A DNA stretch of 64,000 nt, from the NCBI GenBank assembly GCA_024752435.1, contig CP103020.1, forward strand, positions 62,001-126,000, written 5' to 3'. Positions within the stretch are counted from its first letter, which is position 1. The number at the start of each line of letters is the position of its first letter. The notes under the pieces are model-generated. The model saw only the letters and a list, made by a program, of their open reading frames with translations, did not search any database and was not told where the DNA came from. The DNA comes from Allantophomopsis cytisporea (Eukaryota > Ascomycota > Leotiomycetes > Phacidiales > Phacidiaceae). This document shows, piece after piece, positions 35,421 to 46,902 of the stretch. The translations under genes were made by a program, and so were the position numbers.

Positions 35421-36116
35421 ATGATGATAGATTCAATGGCTCTTAATACGGTTTATCCAGCCCGGACTATTCATAGCACAACTTTTCTTGCCTCAAATGC
35501 TTCACCAACAACCGCATCGTCTGCAAAAACACCAGAAGAACCCCGTCTTTCAGCACACCTCCGAGCTATTATGCGACCTATTCCACACTCCGTAGTAGTA
35601 GCTACCTCTACACTACCAGCCCCCGATCGTGGCACTCCTCCAGGTCAAAAGGGAATGACTGTATCTTCGTTCACTACGCTCACCCTTACGCCTTCACCGA
35701 TCGTAACCTTCAATATTCGCAAGCCTTCTTCTACACTGTCTGCCATCATCGCCTCGAAGCACTTCTTCGTCCACATTCTGAGTGCTACAGCATCGGGAGC
35801 AAGGATAGCGGATGTGTTTGCAAAGAATGCGAGAGGCGTATTCAAGAGTGGTGAATTCGTGGTTGTGAAAGGTAAGGGAAGGGAGAGCGATGGTGGGGAA
35901 CTGGAGCCTCCATTGCTTGCGGCTAAAGGCATCACAAGAGTTTTGCGGTGTAAGCTACTAGAAGAGAACGGGGCAGTAGAAGTGGGTGACCACATGCTGA
36001 TTTTGGCGGAAGTTAGAGGTGTTATTGAGAGTGGAAGAGACGGGGAGGGGTTATGTTACTCTGACGGAAAGTATAGGGGAGTTGGGGATGTCATTGAAAT
36101 TGGGGAGAATAAATGA
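35421..36116 (+). CDS. Flavin reductase-like (FMN-binding split barrel) protein
   Basis: 231-aa protein of the flavin-reductase-like domain family, flavin-binding enzymes that reduce free FMN/FAD or serve as oxidoreductase components. A Ser/Thr/Ala-rich N-terminus with an early Arg (YPARTIHSTTFLASNAS) could be a mitochondrial presequence, since acidic residues are absent until about position 37. The core contains LRAIMRPIPHSVVVATS, then KGMTVSSFTTLTLTPSPIVT (the flavin-binding SSF/S motif) and FNIRKPSSTLSAI. The VHILSA motif and the late GDHMLILAEV strand complete the barrel. No intron is needed. The physiological substrate is unknown. The start is the first ATG of two adjacent ones. Confidence 0.83.
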   Translation: MMIDSMALNTVYPARTIHSTTFLASNASPTTASSAKTPEEPRLSAHLRAIMRPIPHSVVVATSTLPAPDRGTPPGQKGMTVSSFTTLTLTPSPIVTFNIRKPSSTLSAIIASKHFFVHILSATASGARIADVFAKNARGVFKSGEFVVVKGKGRESDGGELEPPLLAAKGITRVLRCKLLEENGAVEVGDHMLILAEVRGVIESGRDGEGLCYSDGKYRGVGDVIEIGENK

Positions 36117-37785
36117 TGTGTTGATAAAGACTAGAAAGTAGTCGAGATAATATAATACCAGAATAAGATGATAAAAATATCAAGAGTAGCATGCCTCGAG
36201 GCTTTAAGAGATATCGAGGCATCATTCAGTCTTCTCGATGTATAGAAAATCTTCAGCCAGTTTAGAAAACATGAAGTGGAGTATATGTCAAGATCTAGAT
36301 ATGTATGGGCCATGTTTTTCTATGAGAATAAGTTGTAGTCTCTTTGGTAACAAATGCCGAAGATGAAAGGGATTTCATTCCATCTTGCCGCAACAAATTT
36401 GCTTAACCACTCAGATCCTCCATGAAAAGACAGCATAATGAAGGAAGAGAACAGTTGTTGAAAGCTGTATGGTAGTTTTAAAAAAAACTATATAGTCGCT
36501 CAGAGCTGACCAATTAAAGAGCAACAGCGCTATCGAGAGCAATGCATTTGGTATTCAGAAACATACAGTTCTCCAGAGCCGCAACTACCTGAGCGCCCCA
36601 ATCATTAGGAGATATAGAACATTTCAGGGTTGTATAGTCATTCGCAGTTCTGATTACTATGAGCAACACAATCATGTAGAGCCGTATAGCTGTCTAGAAC
36701 AACAGAGCCAACAAGGGTCACACATCTCCGGCGTAGTCCAAAATAGAAGACATGGTTAGGTATTCTTAGAGCTTGTATTACAAAGCAAACTTCCAGAAAA
36801 CTGTATTGAGTTTGATAGCTATCAGGGTCGTTAGGTTAAAGAAATAAGAAAGGTGGTGAAAGGTTACCTATTGTGTATCATGGCTGCATCTTTGCGTACC
36901 TAAATCATTGATCTTGTCGAAGCTTCTAGATATCTCAGCCTCGCGATCTTAATCTAGGTATGTATTATCTTTCCTCGACCATCGCTAAGCTTTTACCTGT
37001 TCTTCACATTTCTATTTGCTCCAAATCTAGAACTCCAAGGTTAGCTGGGGTAAGATATTGATATGTTTAGAGATGGTATTTGGGAGTGTGTATAGGTGAT
37101 TATTGTGCAGGTGGTACGGGCTTTACGTTCCATCTGGCGGACGTAGAGGCGAACTAGTCGTTGAAATGTTGAGGCTCTTGCAAATTCGGTGTACAGTTAT
37201 CTCCGTGTTCATGGCTATCAGCCATGTCGATATGGACAGTCCCTCCATGTTCTAGAATAAATAGATAGTCTTGAGATGTTGTATTCCCCATGAATCCACA
37301 GGTCTTTGCCTTTTGTTTGTGGATGGCATTCAAGGTTTCTCTTTCAGACTCTTGGTGATCGTACCAAATAAGTTGGCATCACCAGTAGAACCACAATAAT
37401 TACCACCTTGTCAATCATCTCGTGGCCAGATCTATCTGATCATATTCAAGATGAATGTATTTTAAGCTCACCATCGTAAGTTTACTTGTCAAAGAGTCCA
37501 CGTGATACTCTTTCTCACTTCTATTGTTTGTTCGGAAGGCCCTGGTGAGATCCAGAACGTCCGTGCACCATTGCGACTAGCCTAAGAATTGATAGAAGGC
37601 GCTGGAATACCATCGCAATAACATATTTCTTCTGCTCGCCCACAGCAATTGATTGTCTTCCTCCATCATCAAACAACAAAATCTCTTCTCAATTCACTTT
37701 TTGCGAGATACCCCATTTTCACAACGACCTCTTCTCATTTGAGAACCTTTCCCATACCTAAAAAGAATACCCAATAGACACATTA
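36117..37785. other. AT-rich intergenic tract and HSP90 promoter
   Basis: About 1.7 kb with no gene. The left 1.2 kb is AT-rich. Nearer HSP90, AGAAG-GCGCT-GGAAT at 37594-37608 resembles a gapped heat-shock element (two nGAAn units ten bases apart). A pyrimidine-rich stretch at 37625-37750 could include the transcription start. Both readings are tentative. Confidence 0.35.
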
Positions 37786-37997
37786 GTAAGTTATCCTTCC
37801 AATACTTTTTGTGAGAAGCTGCTGGGGAGCTACCTGGTTGAATATCAGCCTCGTACGACGAGACCATTGTTCACTTGTAAACACCACCTTTTTGTTTAAC
37901 AAAGCTGCTTGGTCTCATCTGGAGGTTACTCTAGCACTTCATCACCTTTTCTCGCATTTCATATCGACGCATTGTATACTAATTACCTTTGCCACAG
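37786..37997 (+). other. Probable 5'UTR intron of HSP90
   Basis: Donor GTAAGT at 37786-37791, branch consensus TACTAAT about 20 nt before the acceptor, and acceptor GCCACAG ending at 37997, 18 nt before the HSP90 ATG. All three signals match the window's coding introns. Fungal HSP90 genes often carry leader introns. Confidence 0.65.
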
Positions 37998-38015
37998 ATT
38001 CGAAAATCCGCAACC

Positions 38016-40174
38016 ATGCCAGGCGAGACCTTCGAGTTCCAGGCTGAGATCTCTCAGCTTCTTTCTCTTATTATCAACACAGTTTACTCCAACAAGGAGA
38101 TCTTCTTGAGAGAACTCATTTCCAACTCCTCTGATGCTCTTGACAAGATCAGATATGAGGCTCTCTCCGACCCAAGCAAGCTCGATTCGGGCAAGGACCT
38201 CCGTATCGACATCATCCCAGACAAGGAGAACAAGACTCTCACCATTCGCGACACTGGTATTGGTATGACCAAGGCTGTAAGTATACTGATTTACCATAAT
38301 TTAAATATGAGCAATTGCTAATACCTGTACAGGACCTCGTAAACAACCTCGGAACGATCGCCCGTTCTGGTACCAAGCAATTCATGGAGGCTCTTACCGC
38401 TGGTGCTGATATCTCCATGATTGGTCAATTCGGTGTCGGTTTCTACTCCGCATACCTTGTTGCCGACAGAGTCACTGTTATCTCTAAGCACAACGATGAC
38501 GAGCAATACATCTGGGAGTCCTCCGCTGGAGGAACTTTCACCCTCACCCAAGACTCTGAGGGTGAGCAACTCGGTCGTGGTACCAAGATGATTCTCCACC
38601 TCAAGGATGAGCAATTGGACTACCTCAACGAGGCTAAGATCAAGGAGGTTGTCAAGAAGCACTCCGAGTTCATCTCCTACCCAATCTACCTCCACGTTCT
38701 TAAGGAGACTGAGACCGAGGTTCCTGATGAGGATGCCGAGGAGACCAAGGAGGAGGATGAGGAGAAGAAGGCCAAGATTGAGGAGGTTGACGACGAGGAG
38801 GAGGAGAAGAAGCCAAAGACCAAGAAGGTCAAGGAGTCCAAGATCGAGGAGGAGGAGCTCAACAAGCAAAAGCCAATCTGGACCCGCAACCCAGCCGATA
38901 TCACCGCAGAGGAGTACGGTGCTTTCTACAAGTCCCTTTCCAATGACTGGGAGGACCACCTCGCTGTCAAGCACTTCTCTGTTGAGGGTCAGCTCGAGTT
39001 CCGTGCTATCCTTTTCGTTCCAAAGCGTGCTCCATTCGATCTTTTCGAGACCAAGAAGACCAAGAACAACATAAAGCTTTACGTTCGCCGTGTCTTCATC
39101 ACTGATGATGCCACTGACCTCATCCCAGAGTGGTTGAGCTTCGTCAAGGGTGTTGTCGACTCTGAGGATCTCCCATTGAACTTGTCCCGTGAGACTCTCC
39201 AGCAGAACAAGATCATGAAGGTCATCAAGAAGAACATCGTCAAGAAGACCCTCGAGCTCTTCGCTGAGATCGCTGAGGACAAGGAGAACTTTGACAAGTT
39301 CTACACTGCTTTCAGCAAGAACATCAAGCTCGGTATCCACGAGGACTCCCAGAACAGACAGGCTCTTGCCAAGCTCCTCCGATACAACACCACCAAGTCT
39401 GGTGATGACATCACTTCCCTCTCTGACTACGTTACCCGCATGCCAGAGCACCAGAAGAACATTTACTACATCACTGGCGAGTCCCTCAAGGCTGTCCAGA
39501 AGTCTCCGTTCCTTGACGCCCTCAAGGAGAAGAACTTCGAGGTCCTCTTCCTTGTTGACCCAATTGATGAGTACGCCATGACTCAGCTCAAGGAGTTCGA
39601 GGGCAAGAAGCTTGTTGACATCACCAAGGACTTCGAGCTCGAGGAGACTGAGGAGGAGAAGAAGACCCGTGAGGCTGAGGAGAAGGAGTACGACGGCCTT
39701 GCCAAGGCCCTCAAGAACGTTCTCGGCGACAAGGTCGAGAAGGTTGTTGTCTCTCACAAGCTCATTGGCGCACCATGTGCTATCCGTACCGGCCAGTTCG
39801 GTTGGTCCGCCAACATGGAGCGTATCATGAAGGCCCAGGCTCTCCGTGACACCTCCATGTCCTCATACATGTCTTCCAAGAAGACCTTTGAGATCTCCCC
39901 AAGATCCCCAATCATCAAGGAGCTCAAGCGCAAGGTTGAGGCTGATGGTGAGAACGACCGCACCGTCAAGTCCATCACCCAGCTCCTCTTCGAGACCTCC
40001 CTCCTCGTCTCCGGTTTCACCATCGAGGAGCCAGCCGGTTTCGCTGAGCGCATCCACAAGCTCGTCTCCCTCGGCCTCAACGTTGAGGATGAGCCAGAGA
40101 CCGCTGAGGAGACTGCCGCTGAGGAGGCCACCGCCGACGCTCCAGTCGAGAGCGCCATGGAGGAGGTCGACTAA
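38016..40174 (+). CDS. hsp90: Cytosolic molecular chaperone HSP90
   Basis: ATP-dependent homodimeric chaperone of the cytosol. Two exons are inferred: 38016-38276 and 38333-40174, with a 56-bp phase-0 intron (donor GTAAGT, branch GCTAAT, acceptor TACAG). The product is 700 aa. The N-terminal GHKL ATPase shows NKEIFLRELISNSSDALDKI with Glu33 and Asn37, and DTGIGMT with Asp79. GQFGVGFYSAYLVAD follows. A charged Glu/Lys linker (about residues 215-260) separates it from the middle domain, which contains LNLSRETLQQNKIMK, the catalytic loop with Arg and Gln contacting ATP. The protein ends in MEEVD, the docking site for TPR co-chaperones. Codon use is strongly biased to C-ending codons, consistent with high expression. 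The bias also creates a long antisense open frame that is not a gene. Confidence 0.98.
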
Positions 40175-43100
40175 GCATGTCGCCCCATTTCTCTGTTCCA
40201 ATACCCTCATACCTAACTACCATTTTGCGGGAATAATTGCGGAGTTTGGCTTGGTTTTTACGACATAATGCATCAGCCTGTTTGCTAGTCTTTTCCTTTT
40301 TCTTTTACTATGTCACTACTCGTGTACTGCTTTTGCCAGGGGAAGCATATCGGGTTTCTTTTCTTAGATTAAGAGCACGTGGTTTCTTGCTGGCGCGCAG
40401 ATAAAAAAGCTGAATACAATGAACAATTTCAAAATTTCCAATCTCTTCTTCAATGTGTCCTCGTATTTAAACTGTGATGATTTGGATGTGATTAACGCCT
40501 CAATGGTACATAAGCCGTGCTACGTGAAATGTGATGATGTTGTGTGTATGTTTTTCATGTGCGAAATATCACCCTTATGCAAGTGCGGTGAAAACCCTAG
40601 ACTCACTTTCTTGGATTTCCTTGGTGTCTTAAGTCTTGTGTCTTGAAGGGATGTCGTCGATTGTGGGATAGTTCACCCGGTCGTGCCCGTCCACCGCACG
40701 GAATCCGGAACGGGGAATGTGGACCCGCGGCATCATCCTCCGCTAGGAATGGTGTGTGTGGTATAGTGTGGTGCATGAGCGGAATGGGGGAGAGGAATAG
40801 TGGGATCAGGGATGTAACTGTAACTGTGCTCCGAATTGAGACACCACGCATACTTTGTACGTGAACGCAGGACCGTTCGCACAGTCTATCTGTCTATCTA
40901 TGACGCTTGCTGACTCGTCTGCCGTTGACCGGCCTCTGTCTCGCGGGCACAACCTTCGTTGTGTGGGCGCGCGATGGTTCTTAGGATCTGCATTTGGACT
41001 GGACTGGACTGGAACGGATGGGACTGGGCTTGCTGTGGTGGTGCTGGTGCGGTATCGTGGTACTCAGGAGTGATGAGTATGAGCATAGATTTTTGAATGA
41101 ATAACGTTGATCTTGCTAGTTTGTGCTGGGTGCTGAGTCAAGTTGTATCTACCACTGCAGGAGAAGTATCGTGGAAAAGTGATGGGCGAGATTGGAAGAT
41201 TTTCATGGGCTTAGTGTGCGATTTCTGGCGCTGTAGTATCCATATTGATGTGGGGTTTGTGTAAATCTTAATAAGGGTGCAATGGACGATATAATCAAAC
41301 CTTATTTGGGAAGCGCGTATTTGATGTCCATCGTGCGATTACACACCTGTGGATGGGTAGATGGTTTATGAGATGAGATGAGATGAGCTTGTGCTGTGGA
41401 GAGGTGTTGTAGTAGAGGGGCTTCTTGTGGAGCTGAGTGATTTTTTTTATGTTTGTGTTGCTTGTGATGGGTTGATGGGAGATTGACGAAATGGATGCCG
41501 TCGAGGTCCACATTGGACTGATGAGATTACTTTGATGACTGTGATTAGATTCTTTGCTGGCCTCGACTTTTGTAAAGATCTGCTTAATACATCTAGGCAA
41601 GTTGACCCGAGAAAAATTTGCTGGCGCGTACGAAAGCTCTATTTACACAATAGAGGGATTTATGATATTCAAGTGCTTCAATTTGAACAGTTGCCCTGTA
41701 GGCATGCTGTCGAAGTTTAATCTACACAAAACCAATTCGTATCCCATTATTTTATCCTATCTTCAAGGTAGGTACAGTAAGGATTCAGCTCAACATAAAA
41801 CCTGATATGTCTGTATGGTTCTGGGCAGTCTGTCTGCTACTGAGCACCTGATCTTGGACGAGCGAATGTAATCATCGTGATAGAATATCTCATCAATGAT
41901 TAGTTGATGGCTATTCCGATCTACCCTATGAACAATAGTAACTATGGTAGATATAGAGTTAGTAGGAGAACCATAGGTGGAATGGATGCAACACTTCATG
42001 ATCAGCCACAGGATTTGTGGGAAAGTAATTTGATAATATCTTGGAAATACTGACCGGTAAACGCGTCTGAATTTTGAGCTCCTCAAAATTCAACACTATT
42101 GAAATATTGACCAAACCAGGTCAACGTATTATCCCACATGTTTCATCGACTCCTTACAAACGAGCATCATCATTCAAGATACCAACCGCAACAGTGACCA
42201 ACAAGCGTCGATATCTCTCTCGCACAGCTCTCATAGGAAGACTCGGAAAGTATCACGTCGTATCGGTGAGGAAACTCAGATATGATATATACAAAAGTTG
42301 CCAGACCACGCAGCACGCACAACATGAATAAGCAGCGCAATTAAAGCTCCAAAGTATATTCGAACCCTGCGCATCCATCGAGGTCAAATCAACGTGAGTC
42401 AACCATCCACTTCGAGATCACGTTACTGAAATCTCATGCGCGCTGGACGAGCCACGCACATGAACCCGCAAATGATATGCGAAAACATCCCTGCTCCATG
42501 CACTCTCTACCCGCTTGCACACCCTCCTCTGTCCTCTCCATCGTCCTTCCATTGCTAGTGTGCGTCGTTCGAGAGCTCACTGGCGACTGCATAGCATTTT
42601 CTTTGCTTTTAGTTGTGCGATGTCAGTGCTGACTTCCTGCTTCTCTCTTCTTCTCTTTTCTTTTCTTTCTCGATTCTTGAAGTGCGAGTCGGTGTCGCCA
42701 ATGGAATTGCCTGCCACGTCAATGCTCTTGACCGACGAACAGGCAAGATTCAAATGTGTGGCTGAGTCAGTGCATGCATACGTATCGCCACTTTTGCTTG
42801 CGCCGTGAATCGGACAACTCATCACGAATGCCTAGAACTGTGCTGCGCAAGATAATTATTTTTGGATGATTCGTGAATTTTTGCTTGAAAATCAAGAATA
42901 TGGGAAAGGAAGTCCTCTGTGCCTGTGTGACGGACATGCCCGAAAGCAGAGTTTATGATGGAGCGGAGATCGATGGAGATCGCTGGGCCTTGAAACTGCC
43001 TTGGCCAACCCTGCTGCGCGGTCGATTCGTTTGGAATCGTCGTCTCCAATGCGCGTCTCCACCAACAAAAGCCCTCTGTGCTCTGTCAGATGTCGTGAAC

Positions 43101-43592
43101 ATCGGTGGTGCTCTGGCGATGTTCATAGGATCATGGCCGAAGAACAGACCTCCTCATGGCTGTCGGATTTGCAGGAGCGCGTTACGGGCACAGCCTTTTA
43201 GGTGTCGGACAGCCGCCGGCGCGGTATTCATTGGCTATCACTCGTCTGCCTTAGAGCCAATCACGAGACCAAGGTGTATGGTGAAAATTTCGTTGTCTCA
43301 ATCTGGAATGTCAGCACTGTATTTCATCTGGTCTTTGCGGTTGTATGGCACTATGGGCGTTGTTGGGAGTCCATAGGTGCTGTCTGAATGACTGTCTCCA
43401 TCATCGTAGGCGTATTGGTGGATACTTTGTTGACGTTGGCGGAACGCCGTTAACGGGAACCATTGGTAGCGTCGGAAGTGTCACTCATAGTATGGCTTGG
43501 TAGTTTGTATTAGGTACTTACTTGGGCCATTGAAGGTTTACGGACACTCCAGTACTGTATCAGCACGTAGGATAATGGCGTCGAGATGTCTT

Positions 43593-43641
43593 GCTGAATG
43601 CTGAATGCTGAATGCTGAATACTGAACACTGAATACTGAAT
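43593..43641. repeat. 7-bp tandem repeat (TGCTGAA)n
   Basis: About seven units, the first four perfect and the rest diverged (ACTGAAC/ACTGAAT). Confidence 0.9.
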
Positions 43642-44160
43642 AGATCGTACAAGGGAAATGATGAGAGTCGGCACGGAGAGCTAGAGAGAGAGTGAGTGAG
43701 AGATCAGAGGGAGAGGCAGAGGCAGAGAGAGAGTTGCATAAGTTGCACGAGCTGTACTGTACACCGCATGCAGATACAGAAATGATGCGCTTCTTACCTA
43801 CCTATACACAGTACAAATTATGACTTACTACGTAGTACGTACTCCGTATTTGCAATAGCAATCAGTAGTAATCGTCAATGTCTTCAATTTGGATTCGATA
43901 ATTGATGACCAAGATTATTCAATGACTGATGGACATGACTGACTTTCTCTTTCTCATTCAATGTCTGTCACTCTGTGGGGTTTGGCGTCGGCCTTGTCCC
44001 TCTTGTCTTGTCTTTGTTGAGCTTGGGTGGTGTGAGTGGGGTGAGGAGACTACCTAGGTATCTTACTGTTCGCATTGCACACCATAACGAGGAGGTTGTG
44101 CATAGCAAAAGCCGGCCTCGACACTCCGACACTCGTCGACGCAGAATATCCACCCCGACA

Positions 44161-44199
44161 GACCCAAGACCCAAGACCCAAGACCCAAGACCCAAGACC
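44161..44199. repeat. 7-bp tandem repeat (GACCCAA)5
   Basis: Five perfect units plus a partial sixth. Confidence 0.95.
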
Positions 44200-44380
44200 C
44201 CTCGTGCTTTACTTACTACCACTACGCTTGACTTGCAGCAGCAGCATCATCATCATCAGCACGACATGATGTGACATCGACAACATCCATCATATTCTGT
44301 CTGATCTGTCCCTCATTATAGGCTATCGTGGACTATCTCAATCTTGACCTCCATGGGCTGATAGTTCATTCAACACCATT

Positions 44381-44405
44381 CATCATCATCATCATCATCA
44401 TCATC
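44381..44405. repeat. (CAT)8 microsatellite
   Basis: Eight CAT units, followed by CAC/CAA-rich degenerate triplets to about 44440. Confidence 0.95.
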
Positions 44406-45377
44406 AATCACCATCACCAACACCAACACCAACATCCACCAACGAATTCTGACCAACAATCAACAGCCTCTCAGAGTCTCACTCTCGCTCTTCACTCCCA
44501 CGAGTACTCCACTCTTCTTGATCCCCTTCTGCGCAGTCTTTTCCCAATAACCCCTCCTGTCCCTGCAACAGGATCAAGTCAAGCAAGCATCCTCAGCGCC
44601 CTGTCACTATTGCAACATATGCTGAGCGACATGCAGTAGAGCTTACTTGGGCAACTTACGATGCTACTCTCACTCTCACTCGGTACCAGGAATTGGGTGG
44701 CCACCAACAAGTGCATCTGCTCCATTACGCACTCTTTTTCCTGCGCTGGGATATTTGGTGCTCGTTCTGTGGCACAGTATGAAGTACAGTAGCACTGTCG
44801 GTGATATACTATGATCACGTACCATGTAACCATCAGGTAGGTAGTTTACTCCGTACAGCACGCGTATGGAATAGGGTACAGTCTGCCATATGAACCATAA
44901 CTACTACCTCGCTGTATATCCTGTCATTTAATATCACCCCACTTACTGTGGTAATTCTATCACAAGCATGACGACCTCATCAATGTATGAACTTAGCCGA
45001 CTCGGGCCGGACAGGTAGGTGATGGTGATGGTGATGGCTTTTCATGCTTCGGGAACAGCGATTTGGGGCAAGGTGTAGTGGAGATAACATTATGTTTTCT
45101 CGTACTCACAATAGAGTAGAGTGAAGAATATATGGCCTACTCCGCATCTTTGCCCTCGTACGGGTATATCGTCCTGCATTCAGCATGTTCCGAGGGTCTG
45201 AATATGCACCTGCGCATCCCGTAAAAGGTGGTACATGGTCCGCACTGTATGTATGTATACGACCACCAGAGAGGGACGCATCGGCCCTAGGCAAAACCTT
45301 CCAATCCAAGCCAATTCTCTCCCTCTCTCACTCCTCGGTGCCTCGCTCTCCAAGACAGAACATACCACACATACCAA

Positions 45378-45452
45378 CCATCTCATACCATCTCATACCA
45401 TCTCCATACCATCTCCATACCATCTCCATACTCTTCTCCATACTCTTCTCCC
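45378..45452. repeat. CATACCATCTC-type imperfect tandem repeat
   Basis: Units of 11-12 bp built on CATACCATCTC(C), grading into CATACTCTTCTC. Confidence 0.9.
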
Positions 45453-46902
45453 CAGTCTATCAACATCTGGTCCCCATATCAATCCCCCCCCCAACATTGA
45501 ATATCGTGAGTACATACATATCCTTACCATCAACACTCTACTCCTGACTCTGTTACCAACATGGAGCACCATCTCCCGAGTGAGAGGGGAGCCACCACCA
45601 CTACACAGTACATTCGTGCCAGGTCCCGGTATATGCAACTTCCCCAGGGTTTGTTCTAGGCGTGCCATTCCAAGCGTGCTATCCCAGGCTCACACGGCGC
45701 AGTCACTTGCACCGATGCATCTCTATGCAGAATATGCCTTTGGAGTTGACCTTCGTAGGCTCTGATCTTCTCTTCCGCCCATGCTGTTTGCATGTTGTTC
45801 TTGTGGCGTCTTGTGGCTTCGCAGTACTTCGTTGGCTACCATAACTTGGCAACTGTACTCACTGACCTCACTACACTCCGTGGTCTGTACTCACTGAACT
45901 CTGCCTGTCTCGTCGGACATGTCGTCTCCAGTCTATATCCAGTCCTTAGAGCTAATGTAGCCATTTGGAGACTTCCATTAACACGGACAGCGCGATCACT
46001 TTACTGGGTTCATCTTTCAAGGGTTTACTGCTCCTGTCTGTTGGTCCGGCTATCCCTCTCTGTCACTGCGCCAAAACTAAAGCGAATGATCCACAGCCGC
46101 CACCATCGGGGTCGTGTAGCTGGTCAGAGCTCCCCCCAAAGAGCCCAAAATTGATTCACTACTAGGCAGGTCTGAGTCGCTGAAGAGGTGATTTTCAGTA
46201 CCACGCAGCACCTACAGGCGTACAGGATAAGCAAAATACTTTATCATCACTCAAATTCTTCCGCACATTTCTCTCACTCCTCGTGCTACCCCATTTCATT
46301 TAAAAATTTACGCTTGGTGTGCCATCCCTGGCACTATCTGCCGAATTGTTGACAGGGAAGAAGTCCATTGACTTGCTGACCCATACATATTGTCACTTTA
46401 AGCGCCTCGTCTCCACTCGAATCTTCTCATATCATTATTGTGAGCGCCATTGTTCTTGATTTTGAAACCTCTCTGGTCTTTGTTATTACTTCTTCTTCTC
46501 TTACAATTGCTTGTTTGCTTAATATCTAATATCCTTGTCTCATACGCACTCATATATACATACGCCTGATGAGAGCCGGATCGACTGTGTATTATTCCGT
46601 TATATTATACCCAATTACGCGACGCACTCGAATCACACAGAAATCTGCCTTCAAAGTATCAGGCCATTGTGAACCTCTGCTGGAAGGATACTCAACTCTA
46701 ATTCGGGAAGATTCTGGGAATCAAATATCTCTTTGGTGGCGTGTCTCAATTCCAATTCCTCAAGGAATTGGCTTGCTGACTTGCTGCTCAGAAGTCGCCT
46801 TGGAGTGTGAACGACAGCAAATGCGAAATCATGACTGTTTCTCTTTCGCAGGTTTCTTTCTAACATCGATATTAATTACTTTTTGCACCGCTGAATAAAA
46901 TC

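Larger units (their letters stand above)
40175..46902. other. 6.7-kb gene-poor, microsatellite-rich tract
   Basis: After the HSP90 3'UTR no gene can be supported. Frames of 167 codons (42873-43376, +) and 109 codons (46569-46898, +) lack family features. Several simple repeats occur (43593-43641, 44161-44199, 44381-44405, 45378-45452). TACTCCGTA motifs lie at 43840-43848 and 44847-44855. The right end, AT- and pyrimidine-rich, is probably the promoter and leader of the 1447-aa gene. Confidence 0.5.

Noticed and set aside
38318..39757. 479-codon open frame antisense to HSP90
   Set aside because: It is a mirror of the strong C-ending codon bias of HSP90, is Leu/Val-rich and low-complexity, and resembles no family.
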